NCBI RefSeq assembly: GCF_000328705.1
Contig: NC_019673.1
Coordinates: 744,001-808,000 of the forward strand
DNA length: 64,000 nucleotides
Direction of reading: 5' to 3'
DNA from: Saccharothrix espanaensis DSM 44229
GTDB lineage: Bacteria > Actinomycetota > Actinomycetes > Mycobacteriales > Pseudonocardiaceae
Every line of letters starts with the position of its first letter. Position 1 is the stretch's first letter. Made by a program: the position numbers and the translations under genes. Below, piece after piece: positions 53,987-62,334 of the stretch. The notes below the pieces were generated by a model that did not search any database, was not told where the DNA came from, and saw nothing but the letters and a program-made list of their open reading frames with translations.

Positions 53987-54667
53987 TCAGGAGTAGATCG
54001 CGAACCAGATGGCGATGTAGTGGCAGATCGCCGCGATGACCGTCGCCGCGTGGAAGAACTCGTGGTAGCCGAAGACCTGGGGCCAGGGGTTGGGCCAACG
54101 GGACGCGTAGAAGATCGCGCCGGCCGTGTAGAGCAGGCCGCCGACGATGACCAGGACCAGGGCTCCGACGCCCGCGTACTCCAGCATGTCGGGCAGGACG
54201 AAGACGGCCACCCAGCCCAGGGCGATGTAGATCGGCACGCCGAGCCACCTCGGGGCGTGCGGCCAGGCCAGTTTCAGGGTGACGCCGCCCAGCGCGCCGC
54301 CCCAGACGACGGCCAGCACGACGTTGCCGGTGGTCTCGGGCATCGCCAGCAGGGCGAACGGGGTGTACGTGCCCGCGATGAACACGAAGATCATCGAGTG
54401 GTCGAGGCGTTTCATCCACGTCCGCGCGCGGACGCTGACCCAGTTCACCCGGTGGTAGAGGGCGCTCACGCCGAACAGGCCGACGACCGTCGCCCCGTAG
54501 ACCGACGTCGCCAGCGCAGCCTTCGGCGACACCGTGGCCGCGGCCAGGGCGATGAGGATCGCGCCGGTCGCCACCGACACGATGAAGGACCAGAAGTGCA
54601 GCCAACCCCGCATACGCGGGCGGAGGGCGGGTGCCGGCGGCTCGGGAGAGGTCGACGTGGTCACCAC
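53987..54667 (-). CDS. hemolysin III / PAQR family membrane protein
   Basis: A 226-residue protein with seven membrane helices. The conserved PAQR metal residues are SALYHRVNW (His), [17 protein letters not shown] (Asp-His) and [16 protein letters not shown] (two His). PAQR proteins are predicted zinc-dependent ceramidase-like hydrolases; bacterial members are called hemolysin III or YqfA. It is divergent from uppS, as Rv1085c is from Rv1086. Confidence 0.92.
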   Translation of the reverse strand: MVTTSTSPEPPAPALRPRMRGWLHFWSFIVSVATGAILIALAAATVSPKAALATSVYGATVVGLFGVSALYHRVNWVSVRARTWMKRLDHSMIFVFIAGTYTPFALLAMPETTGNVVLAVVWGGALGGVTLKLAWPHAPRWLGVPIYIALGWVAVFVLPDMLEYAGVGALVLVIVGGLLYTAGAIFYASRWPNPWPQVFGYHEFFHAATVIAAICHYIAIWFAIYS

Positions 54668-54746
54668 CCCGAGGTTACGGGAGCCCGGGGAACCGGGTCA
54701 GCACGCGAGGGCGTGACCGCGCCCACCCGGCGTACGCTCTTTCAGC

Positions 54747-55526
54747 GTGGGTCTTCGCGAACGGGTCAAGAGCGTCCTCCTCAAGGGTTACGAGTTCCGC
54801 CTCAACCGATGGCTCGACGGCAAGCAGCGACCACGCCACGTCGGCGTGGTGCTCGACGGCAACCGCCGGTGGGCCAAGGAGGCCGGGTTCACCGACGTCG
54901 CGCACGGCCACCGGGCCGGGGCCCGCAAGATCCTGGAGCTGCTCACCTGGTGCCGCGAGGCCGAGGTGGAGGTGGTCACGCTGTGGATGCTGTCCACCGA
55001 CAACCTCAACCGGCCCGCCGAGGAGCTGGACCCGCTGCTCGACATCATCGCCGACATCGTGGACGAGATCGCCGAGCCGGGTAACCCGTGGCGGGTCCGG
55101 CACGTCGGGGCGATGGACCTGCTGCCGACCGAGACGGCGGCCCGGCTGTCCGCGGCGTCCCTGCGGACGCGGGGGCGGACCGGCCTGGAGGTGAACGTCG
55201 CGGTCGGGTACGGCGGACGGCAGGAGATCGCGGACGCGGTGCGCAAGCTGCTGCTGAAGCACGCGGAGTCCGGCGGGACGATCGAGGAGCTCGCCGAGGT
55301 GCTCGACGTGGACCACATCGCGGAGCACCTCTACACGTCCGGGCAGCCCGACCCCGACCTGCTCATCCGCACGTCCGGTGAGCAGCGGTTGTCCGGGTTC
55401 ATGCTGTGGCAGTCGGCGCACTCGGAGTTCTGGTTCTGCGAGGCGTACTGGCCGGAGTTCCGGCGGACGGACTTCCTGCGGGCGTTGCGCGACTACGCGA
55501 TCCGTCACCGCAGGTTCGGTTCCTGA
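54747..55526 (+). CDS. short cis-prenyltransferase (Z-farnesyl/isoprenyl diphosphate synthase type)
   Basis: A 259-residue cis-prenyltransferase. Motifs: HVGVVLDGNRRWAKEAG (catalytic Asp), the WMLSTDNLNRP region, GYGGRQEI, and LIRTSGEQRLSGFMLWQSAHSEFWF with the diphosphate-binding Arg. Actinobacteria have two such enzymes; the one beside the hemolysin III gene (Rv1086) makes omega,E,Z-farnesyl diphosphate, the primer for decaprenyl phosphate. The same role is inferred here from order. It starts at GTG 54747. Confidence 0.9.
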   Translation: MGLRERVKSVLLKGYEFRLNRWLDGKQRPRHVGVVLDGNRRWAKEAGFTDVAHGHRAGARKILELLTWCREAEVEVVTLWMLSTDNLNRPAEELDPLLDIIADIVDEIAEPGNPWRVRHVGAMDLLPTETAARLSAASLRTRGRTGLEVNVAVGYGGRQEIADAVRKLLLKHAESGGTIEELAEVLDVDHIAEHLYTSGQPDPDLLIRTSGEQRLSGFMLWQSAHSEFWFCEAYWPEFRRTDFLRALRDYAIRHRRFGS

Positions 55527-55642
55527 CGAACCGGACGTGCCCGGGGTGCGTGCGGTGCGGGGAGCACCTGAGGTACCCCAGGCGGCCGGGATCGGTGGCC
55601 GGCACCTGAGGCGTGAGTGCGAGATCGGCGGCCGCGAGGGGT

Positions 55643-55672
55643 GCCGAGGCCGGGAACGCCGAGGCCGGGAAC
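55643..55672. repeat. two exact 15-bp direct repeats
   Basis: GCCGAGGCCGGGAAC occurs at 55643-55657 and again at 55658-55672, directly before the terminator of the first chaplin-like gene. The surrounding 213-base gap (55527-55739) holds no other feature. Confidence 0.8.
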
Positions 55673-55676
55673 GCCG

Positions 55677-55701
55677 AGGGGCGCCCCGCTGAGGCGCCCC
55701 T
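55677..55701 (-). terminator. terminator of the first chaplin-like gene
   Basis: AGGGGCGCC (55677-55685) pairs perfectly with GGCGCCCCT (55693-55701) around a 7-base loop, 38 bases beyond the chaplin-like stop on the minus strand. Confidence 0.7.
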
Positions 55702-55739
55702 GGCGTGTCCGGGTGGTCCCGGAAGTACTTCGGTGGGTG

Positions 55740-56066
55740 TCAGCCCACGTCGTTGCCGCCGACGTTGCCGTCGTCGCCGTCGACCGTGACGGCGCTCGCG
55801 CAGTTCTGGGTGACCGACGGGGAGGCGACCGGGACAACGGCGGCGAGCACCGCGACGTTGTTGTTGCACACGCCCACGGGGACGTTCACGTTGTTGTTGT
55901 TCAGCACCGACAGCAGACCGTCGCTGTTCCACTGGTGGGTGTCGCCGGCGTGGCCGTGGTCGTCGTGGCCCCAGTCGTGGTCCGCGGGCTCACCGGCGAA
56001 CGCGGGCGAACCGATCATCATCAGACCGGCCGCGATGGCGGCGACAGCGCCTGCCTTCTTCAGCAC
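55740..56066 (-). CDS. chaplin-like small secreted protein 1
   Basis: A 108-residue exported protein. Signal peptide LKKAGAVAAIAAGLMMIGSP ends at AFA (residue about 24). A His/Asp-rich segment (DHDWGHDDHGHAGDTHQW) follows, then the chaplin-type hydrophobic core NNNNVNVPVGVCNNNVAVLA with a cysteine, a second Cys (TQNCAS) and the tail DGDDGNVGGNDVG. Chaplins are amyloid-forming surfactants on aerial hyphae; membership is by the NVNVPVxVCxNNV motif. GTG 56066 follows GAAGGAG. It is a tandem paralogue of the next gene upstream. Confidence 0.72.
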   Translation of the reverse strand: MLKKAGAVAAIAAGLMMIGSPAFAGEPADHDWGHDDHGHAGDTHQWNSDGLLSVLNNNNVNVPVGVCNNNVAVLAAVVPVASPSVTQNCASAVTVDGDDGNVGGNDVG

Positions 56067-56257
56067 GTTCAGTCTCCTTCGGGTTGTTGTCCGACCGGGC
56101 GGAGAAGTATCCGACTTCCGGTGCAGGGTCGTGCATTCCGACACTGTTGTGTGACTATCGGCGAGTCGTGCACCGCCGACTGCGTACCCCCGACAGGGGC
56201 GTCACCCGGAGTTGTTACCGGGTACGCCCCTGCCGGTATTCGTCCTGCGGCCGGAAA

Positions 56258-56554
56258 TCAGCCGTTGTCGTTGCCGCCGACGTTGTTGTCGTGACCGTCG
56301 AGGATCGCGGCCTGCGCGCAGGAGCCGGTGATCTGCGGGGAGCCGACCGGCGCCACGAGCCCGAGGATGCCGATGTTGTTGCCGCACACCCCGACCGGGA
56401 CGTTCACGTTGTTGCCGTTCAGGGCGCTGATCAGTGGCCCGCTGTTCCACTGGTGCACGTCGTAGTCGGCGTCGTGGCCGGCCGCGAACGCCGGGGAGCC
56501 GAGCATCATGAGGCCCGCCGCGATGGCGGCGACAGCGCCTGCCTTCTTCAGCAC
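56258..56554 (-). CDS. chaplin-like small secreted protein 2
   Basis: A 98-residue paralogue of the preceding gene: signal peptide identical but for one residue, core GNNVNVPVGVCGNNIGILGL with one Cys, a second Cys in TGSCAQ, and the same kind of tail (DGHDNNVGGNDNG). The His/Asp-rich segment is shorter. GTG 56554 has GAAGGAG upstream. Near-identical signal peptides, including their DNA, point to a recent tandem duplication. Each probably has its own promoter in the roughly 190-base spacers. Confidence 0.72.
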   Translation of the reverse strand: MLKKAGAVAAIAAGLMMLGSPAFAAGHDADYDVHQWNSGPLISALNGNNVNVPVGVCGNNIGILGLVAPVGSPQITGSCAQAAILDGHDNNVGGNDNG

Positions 56555-56796
56555 TTGAATCTCCTTCGTATCGGGATTTCCCCTGTACCTTTTCCGGAGT
56601 CTTCGGGGATCTCCGGACGCTGGGGTCCTCGGCGGGAAAGTTACCGAAGGGCAACGCCGATTGGGCGGTCACAACACCATTGTGTGACCCCGTGATTGGT
56701 CACTGTCCCCTGTTCGGATGTTTTTCAGTGCACCGATTCGCTGCCGCGTCCGTCGGCGTGGTACCGGACCCGCCGGGCTCGTAAGCTCCCCTGCTC

Positions 56797-58035
56797 ATGG
56801 ACGGCAACGCGCTGGTGCGGGAGTACCTGGTCCTCGGCCTGCGGCTGGACCGGCTGCACCCCGGCCTGGTCGACTCGTACACCGGCGACCGGGCCCTGCG
56901 CCGCGCCGTGGACAACGAGACCCGCCCGCACCCCGCCGCCCTCGCCGAGCGGGCCGGCCTGCTGCGCCGGGAACTGCCCGGCACCGACCTCGAACCCGAC
57001 CGCAAGCGCTTCCTGGCCGCCCACCTGACCGCTCTGGAGTGCACCGCGCGCAAGCTCGCCGGCGTGCGCATCGGGTTCGTGGACGAGGTGCGCGCCTACT
57101 TCCAGGTCGACGCGGTGCCGGGGAACCCGGACGAGTACCGGCGGGCGCACGCCCGGTTGGCGGAGGTGCTGCCCGGCCACCAGTCGCTGCGGGAGCGGCT
57201 GGCCGACTACCGCGTCGGGGAGACCGTGCCGCCGCGCAAGCTGGACGCCGCCGTGCACGCGCTGTCCAGCGCACTGCGCGACCAGGTGCGGCAGCAGTAC
57301 GCGCTGCCCGAGCACGAGGTCGTCGAGTACGAGGTGGTCACCGACAAGCCGTGGAGCGGGTTCAACTACTACCTGGGCGACTTCCGGTCGCGGGTGGCGA
57401 TCAACGCCGACCTGGGCCACCGGATGTCCAACCTGCCGCACCTGGTCGCGCACGAGGCGTACCCCGGCCACCACACCGAGCACTGCCGCAAGGAGGTCGG
57501 GCTGGTCGGCAAGCGCGGTCAGCTGGAGCAGTCGCTGTTCGTCATCAACACCCCGCAGTGCCTGATGGCCGAGGGCATGGCGGAGCTGGGCCTGCACGCC
57601 GCCGTCGGGCCCGGCTGGGGCCGGTGGACCGAGCGGGTCCTGCGCGACCTGGGCCTGCGGATGGACGGTGACCAGGCCGAACGGGTCGAGCAGGCGGTGG
57701 CCGGGCTGATCGGCGTGCGGCAGGACGCCGCGCTGATGCTGCACGACCGCCGGGCGTCGCAGGACGACGTCGTGGCCTACCTGCGCCGCTGGCTGCTGAT
57801 CCCCGAGGGCCGGGCCCGGCAGATGCTGCGCTTCCTGGGCGACCCGCTGTGGCGGGCCTACACCACGACGTACGTCGAGGGCGCGCGGCTGGTCCGCGCG
57901 TGGCTCGACCTGCGCCCACCGACTGGGACGTTGGCTGAGCGTTACCTGAGACTTCTGGACGAACCGCTGGTTCCCGAAGCCTTGCGGGAGGAGCTGCGGG
58001 AAGGGGTCCCCCGGCTGCCGCGTGACCCCGGGTAG
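56797..58035 (+). CDS. DUF885 family metallohydrolase-like protein (second copy in the window)
   Basis: A 412-residue DUF885-type protein. The predicted metal motif is LVAHEAYPGHHTEHCRKE, followed by LMAEGMAELGLHAAVG, which corresponds to the third-ligand region. It is shorter than the 543-residue copy at 24181-25812 and clearly a different subfamily. There is no signal peptide. It starts at ATG 56797. The substrate is unknown. Confidence 0.85.
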   Translation: MDGNALVREYLVLGLRLDRLHPGLVDSYTGDRALRRAVDNETRPHPAALAERAGLLRRELPGTDLEPDRKRFLAAHLTALECTARKLAGVRIGFVDEVRAYFQVDAVPGNPDEYRRAHARLAEVLPGHQSLRERLADYRVGETVPPRKLDAAVHALSSALRDQVRQQYALPEHEVVEYEVVTDKPWSGFNYYLGDFRSRVAINADLGHRMSNLPHLVAHEAYPGHHTEHCRKEVGLVGKRGQLEQSLFVINTPQCLMAEGMAELGLHAAVGPGWGRWTERVLRDLGLRMDGDQAERVEQAVAGLIGVRQDAALMLHDRRASQDDVVAYLRRWLLIPEGRARQMLRFLGDPLWRAYTTTYVEGARLVRAWLDLRPPTGTLAERYLRLLDEPLVPEALREELREGVPRLPRDPG

Positions 58036-58400
58036 CCGCCGACCGCCGTCCGGCGGAGGGCCGCTGAGCTGCGTGGACGACGTCGTGCCACGGGGTGGTG
58101 ACGGCCGGTTGACCCAATCGCGGGCCGATCCGGTGATCTTGCCGCCGATTTGCGGATTCGTGACGAATTGGCGAATCACCTGTGTGGCTGCCTGCAAACC
58201 GGGTGCTTGCGGAGGTAACTTCCGGTTGGCGGACCGCGTCCACTGCGGACCGCGCAGGGAGGCCCCGAACGTGGCGATGAGCACGAGGGGGCCGGCACCC
58301 GGCCCTCGTGGTCGGCGCGCCTGAGGCGTGCCGGTCGATCGGGGTGGTGCCTGGCCCAGCGAGGAGCGAGCGCGGGTGCCGCGCTCGTGAAGGAGTTGCC
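58036..58400 (+). promoter_or_regulatory. structured leader region of phoH2
   Basis: 365 bases with no convincing gene. A stem CACGAGGG-GG-CCGG (58282-58295) with CCGGCCCTCGTG (58299-58310) carries a 2-base bulge. A second stem, CGAGCGCGG (58367-58375) with CCGCGCTCG (58379-58387), has a 3-base loop and ends 2 bases before the phoH2 ribosome site AAGGAG (58390-58395). An AT-richer patch at 58115-58200 may hold the promoter. The second hairpin is placed to influence translation. Confidence 0.5.
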
Positions 58401-59777
58401 GTGAACGCACGACGACCCGCGAGCCGTTCCTCAGGCTCACCGCGCAGCACTTCCCGGCGCCGCGGCGCGCCGACCACCCTCACCTACGTGGTGGACACGT
58501 CAGTGTTGCTCTCCGACCCCCTGGCCATGACGCGGTTCGCCGAGCACGAGGTCGTGCTGCCGCTCGTGGTGATCAGCGAGCTGGAGGGCAAGCGGCACCA
58601 CCCCGAGCTGGGCTGGTTCGCCAGGGAGGCGCTGCGCCTGCTCGACGACCTGCGGCTCAACCACGGCCGGCTGGACCACCCGGTGGCGATCGGCGACCTC
58701 GGTGGCACCTTGCGCGTCGAGCTCAACCACTCCGACCCGGAGGTGCTGCCCGCGGGTTTCCGCACGGACTCCAACGACGCCCGGATACTGGCCTGCGCGC
58801 TCAACCTGGCCGCCGACGGCAACACGGTCACCCTGGTCACCAAGGACATGCCGCTGCGGGTCAAGGCCGGCGCGGTGGGCCTCGCGGCCGAGGAGTACCG
58901 CGCGCACGACGTGACGCTGTCCGGGCACACCGGCATGTCCGACGTCGAAGTGGACCAGGCCCTGGTGGACGCCCTCTACCGGGACAGCGTCGTCGACCCG
59001 GCCGAGTTCGACCTCGCGCACGTGGCCGAGCAGCCCTGCCACAGCGGGTTGCGGCTGCTCGCGGGCACGTCGAGCGCGCTGGGCCGGGTCACCGCGGACA
59101 AGCGCATCCGGCTGGTGCGCGGCGACCGCGAGGCGTTCGGGGTGCACGGCCGCTCCGCCGAGCAGCGGGTCGCGCTGGACCTGCTGCTGGACACCGAGGT
59201 CGGCATCGTCTCGCTGGGCGGACGGGCCGGCACCGGGAAGTCGGCGCTCGCGCTGTGCGCGGGCCTGGAGGCGGTCATGGAGCGCCGCCAGCACCGCAAG
59301 GTCGTCGTGTTCCGCCCGCTGTACGCGGTGGGCGGCCAGGAGCTGGGCTACCTGCCCGGGTCCGAGTCCGAGAAGATGCAGCCGTGGGCGCAGGCCGTGT
59401 TCGACACGCTCGGCGCGCTGGTCAGCCAGGACGTGGTCGAGGAGGTCATGGACCGGGGGATGCTGGAGGTCCTGCCGCTGACCCACATCCGCGGCCGGTC
59501 GCTGCACGACTCGTTCGTGATCGTGGACGAGGCGCAGTCGCTGGAGCGCAACGTGCTGCTCACCGTGCTGTCCCGGCTGGGGGCGAACTCGCGGGTGGTG
59601 CTCACCCACGACGTGGCGCAGCGGGACAACCTGCGGGTCGGGCGGCACGACGGCGTGGCCGCGGTGATCGAGAAGCTCAAGGGCCACCCGCTGTTCGCGC
59701 ACGTCACGCTGACCCGGTCGGAGCGGTCGCCGATCGCGGCCCTGGTGACCGAGATGCTGGAGGACTACGCGTCCTGA
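58401..59777 (+). CDS. phoH2: PhoH2: PIN nuclease fused to PhoH ATPase
   Basis: A 458-residue fusion. Residues 30-165 are a PIN ribonuclease domain ([48 protein letters not shown]). Residues 225-458 are a PhoH ATPase/helicase domain (Walker [12 protein letters not shown], Walker [14 protein letters not shown]). The M. tuberculosis homologue (Rv1095) is a sequence-specific RNA unwinding nuclease, regulated there by a small upstream peptide PhoAT; no clear PhoAT gene is visible here. It starts at GTG 58401. Three Ser/Arg-rich N-terminal turns precede the PIN domain. Confidence 0.94.
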   Translation: MNARRPASRSSGSPRSTSRRRGAPTTLTYVVDTSVLLSDPLAMTRFAEHEVVLPLVVISELEGKRHHPELGWFAREALRLLDDLRLNHGRLDHPVAIGDLGGTLRVELNHSDPEVLPAGFRTDSNDARILACALNLAADGNTVTLVTKDMPLRVKAGAVGLAAEEYRAHDVTLSGHTGMSDVEVDQALVDALYRDSVVDPAEFDLAHVAEQPCHSGLRLLAGTSSALGRVTADKRIRLVRGDREAFGVHGRSAEQRVALDLLLDTEVGIVSLGGRAGTGKSALALCAGLEAVMERRQHRKVVVFRPLYAVGGQELGYLPGSESEKMQPWAQAVFDTLGALVSQDVVEEVMDRGMLEVLPLTHIRGRSLHDSFVIVDEAQSLERNVLLTVLSRLGANSRVVLTHDVAQRDNLRVGRHDGVAAVIEKLKGHPLFAHVTLTRSERSPIAALVTEMLEDYAS

Positions 59778-59788
59778 CCTGATCTGAC

Positions 59789-59825
59789 GAAAAGGGGGCT
59801 TTCCCAGGCGGAAAGCCCCCTTTTC
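59789..59825 (+). terminator. 16-bp perfect terminator after phoH2
   Basis: GAAAAGGGGGCTTTCC (59789-59804) pairs exactly with GGAAAGCCCCCTTTTC (59810-59825) around a 5-base loop. It is 11 bases after the stop, with A and T tracts on each side, so it can terminate on both strands. Confidence 0.9.
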
Positions 59826-59898
59826 CATGTTGTTCATGGAATTTCATTTGTGACGAATATGGCGGACCGGGCGGGTCCCCGCCGGTACGCTGGCGCTC

Positions 59899-60564
59899 GT
59901 GTCGACCATGCCGGCGGCTCTGGACGCCGCGCCGGACGTGCTGGGTTACGGCTTCCTCGGCGTCGGGATCCTCGTCGCCGTGACGGCCGCCGTGCTGGCC
60001 GTGCGCACCCAGACCAGCGGGTCGCGGGACCGCCAGCGGCGCGCGGTCGAGGACGTGCGGGCCACCCGGCAGTCGCTGGACGCCGCCCCGGACAGCCCCG
60101 CCCCGCCGCAGCTGGCCAAGTGGGAGCAGCACGCCACCGAGACCGCGCGCGCCCAGCTCGACCTCTACCTGCGCAACTCCGAAGCCGCGCTGCGGCAGAG
60201 CGGCACCAGCTTCCGGGTCGGCATGGCCGCCGCCGCGGTGGGCTTCCTGGTCGTCGTCGGGTCCCTGCTGTGGCTGCTCGCGGTGGACCGGGACGTGGCG
60301 CTGGCGGGCGTGGTCAGCGGCGTGGTGTGCGAGGCGATGGCCGCGCTGTTCTTCGCCGAGACCAAGGCGACCCGAGCGCGCACCGCGGCCATGCTCGACC
60401 GCGCGCAGGGCGAGGCCGACCGGGTCGTGCGGGCCCGCGCCGCGCTCGCCGTCGCCGCCGACATCACCGACGTGACCACCCGCGAGAAGTTCCTCGCCGA
60501 CATCGGGCGCTGGCTGCTGGGCAGCGAGCCGACCGCCGAACCCGCGGCAACGGAGGCGCAGTGA
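59899..60564 (+). CDS. two-transmembrane protein, TRADD-N-associated membrane-domain-like
   Basis: A 221-residue protein with an N-terminal hydrophobic segment (about 17-36), a charged coiled region with ARAQLDLYLRNSEAALRQSG, two adjacent membrane helices (about 103-144), and a long helical tail (RARTAAMLDRAQGEADRVV to FLADIGRWLLG). The layout resembles the two-helix membrane domain called TRADD-N-associated (seen in conflict-type signalling genes); this assignment is tentative. GTG 59899 is used; ATG 59908 is possible. Its stop overlaps the start of the VWA fusion gene, so the two are a unit. Confidence 0.6.
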   Translation: MSTMPAALDAAPDVLGYGFLGVGILVAVTAAVLAVRTQTSGSRDRQRRAVEDVRATRQSLDAAPDSPAPPQLAKWEQHATETARAQLDLYLRNSEAALRQSGTSFRVGMAAAAVGFLVVVGSLLWLLAVDRDVALAGVVSGVVCEAMAALFFAETKATRARTAAMLDRAQGEADRVVRARAALAVAADITDVTTREKFLADIGRWLLGSEPTAEPAATEAQ

Positions 60565-62315
60565 AGAGGCTGCCGATCGCGCTCGGCGCGCTCGCGGTGG
60601 TGCTGATCCTGGTGGGCTTCTTCGCGCTGAGCGGGTCCGGCGGCGAACCCGACGACGGCTGCCTGGAGCTGACCCTGTACTCGTCCGACGAGAAGGCGCC
60701 GGTGCTGGGCGAGATCGCCCGGCGGTACCGGGAGTCCGGCCGCGAGACCGACGGCCGGTGCGTCGCCGTCGCGGTGTCGGTCTCCTCCTCGCAGGGCACG
60801 GTGGACGTGCTCGCGGACGCGCCGGGCAGCGACCCGGACGCCCGGCCGGACATCTGGAGCCCGTCGTCCCGGTACTGGTTCGACAGCCTGCGGCGGGAGA
60901 TCGCGGCCCGGCCGGGCCGGGTGCGCTCGGTGCCGGAGAACCCGGTCTCGCTGGCCACCTCGCCGATCGTCATCGCGATGCCCGAGCCGATGGCCCGCGA
61001 ACTCGGCTGGCCCGAGGGCGCGATCGGCTGGGAGACCATGCTCGCGCTGGCGCAGAGCCCGGACGGCTGGGGCTCGCGCGGCAAGCCGTGGGGCGCGTTC
61101 AAGACCGGCAAGACCAACCCGGTGCACTCCACCACCGGCCTGCTGGCCACCCTCGCCACCGCGACCGCGCTGTCCAGGTCGAGCGAGGCGCTCACCGTGC
61201 CCGCGCTGGAGGAACCCGCTGTCGCGGGCGGCCTGCGGGCGTTGGAGAACACCGCGGTGCACTACGGCAAGCAGGTGGCCCCGTTCGTGCGCAACCTCTA
61301 CACCGCCGACCAGGAAGGGCGCGCGCTCGACTACGTCAGCGCCGTGCCGCTGGAGGAGAAGGTCGTCCTGGACTACAACCAGGGCATCCTGGTCGGGAAC
61401 CCGCCGGTCACCGGTGCTCCGCCCAAGGTGAAGCTGGCCGCGGTGTTCCCCACCGACGGCACGACCGTGACCGACCACCCGGCGATGGTGGTCGACGCCC
61501 AGTGGGTGACCGACGACCGCAAGCGGGCGGCCGAGGACTTCCTGAAGTTCGCCCAGGAGCACCGGAGCCTGTTCACCGACGCCGGGTTCCGCGACGGCGA
61601 GGGCGCCCCCGGACCCCGGCACGTCGAGGGCAACGGCACCGTCGGCAGCCCGGCGTTCCGGCTGGTCCGCACGCCCGCGTTCGAGGTCGTGACCGGCGTG
61701 CGGGAACTGTGGCAGCGCAACCGCAAGCGAGCCAACGTGCTGCTGCTCGTGGACGTGTCGCGGTCGATGGAGAAGGTGGTCGGCGCGGCCGGGAAGTCCC
61801 GGTTGGACCTGGCCAAGGACGCGGCGCGGCTGGTGCCCGCCCAGCTCACCGAGGACGACACGCTGGCGCTGTGGGAGTTCAGCAGCCCGCTGGGCACCGA
61901 GACCCGGCCGTGGCGGGAACGGGTCGCGGCCGGGCCGGTGGGCGTGGTGCGCGACGCGTTCGGGCGCGCGGTGGACGGGCTCCAGCCCACCGGGGCGACC
62001 GCGCTGTACGAGTCGACCTGGGCCGCCGCCGACAGCGTGCGCGAGCGGTTCGACCCGACCCGGATCAACGCCGTCGTGCTGCTGTCCGACGGCCGCAACG
62101 AGCCCGCCCAGCAGGAGGTGCTGACCGCGCTGGAGAACGCGTTCCGGGCGGTCGACAAGGACCGCGTCGTGCGGGTGTTCTCCATCGCGTACGGCGACGA
62201 GGCCGACCGCGAAGCCCTCGACCGGATCTCCACCGCCGCGCGCGGCGGCTACTACGACTCCACCGACGCCGCCCGCATCGAGTCCGTCATGGCCGACGTC
62301 CTGTCCAACTTCTGA
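60561..62315 (+). CDS. membrane-anchored substrate-binding/VWA domain fusion
   Basis: A 584-residue protein: signal anchor (residues 4-25), a periplasmic-binding-protein-like domain (about 36-350; CLELTLYSSDEKAPVLGEIARRY, RPDIWSPSSRYW), and a VWA domain from about 390 with an intact MIDAS motif DVSRS (Asp398, Ser400, Ser402), Thr in PTGATALYEST and VVLLSDGRNEP. Homologues are annotated as substrate-binding and VWA proteins, with no known function. GTG 60561 follows CGGAGG and overlaps the previous stop. There is no permease or ATPase gene beside it, so it is not a normal importer. Confidence 0.85.
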   Translation: MKRLPIALGALAVVLILVGFFALSGSGGEPDDGCLELTLYSSDEKAPVLGEIARRYRESGRETDGRCVAVAVSVSSSQGTVDVLADAPGSDPDARPDIWSPSSRYWFDSLRREIAARPGRVRSVPENPVSLATSPIVIAMPEPMARELGWPEGAIGWETMLALAQSPDGWGSRGKPWGAFKTGKTNPVHSTTGLLATLATATALSRSSEALTVPALEEPAVAGGLRALENTAVHYGKQVAPFVRNLYTADQEGRALDYVSAVPLEEKVVLDYNQGILVGNPPVTGAPPKVKLAAVFPTDGTTVTDHPAMVVDAQWVTDDRKRAAEDFLKFAQEHRSLFTDAGFRDGEGAPGPRHVEGNGTVGSPAFRLVRTPAFEVVTGVRELWQRNRKRANVLLLVDVSRSMEKVVGAAGKSRLDLAKDAARLVPAQLTEDDTLALWEFSSPLGTETRPWRERVAAGPVGVVRDAFGRAVDGLQPTGATALYESTWAAADSVRERFDPTRINAVVLLSDGRNEPAQQEVLTALENAFRAVDKDRVVRVFSIAYGDEADREALDRISTAARGGYYDSTDAARIESVMADVLSNF

Positions 62316-62334
62316 CTGCGGCCGCGCCGGGACG

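Noticed and set aside
57022-58324. Small ORF before phoH2 as a PhoAT-like regulator
   Set aside because: The candidate frame (58022-58324) overlaps the end of the DUF885 gene and a terminator-like stem, has no ribosome site, and does not overlap phoH2 as PhoAT does.
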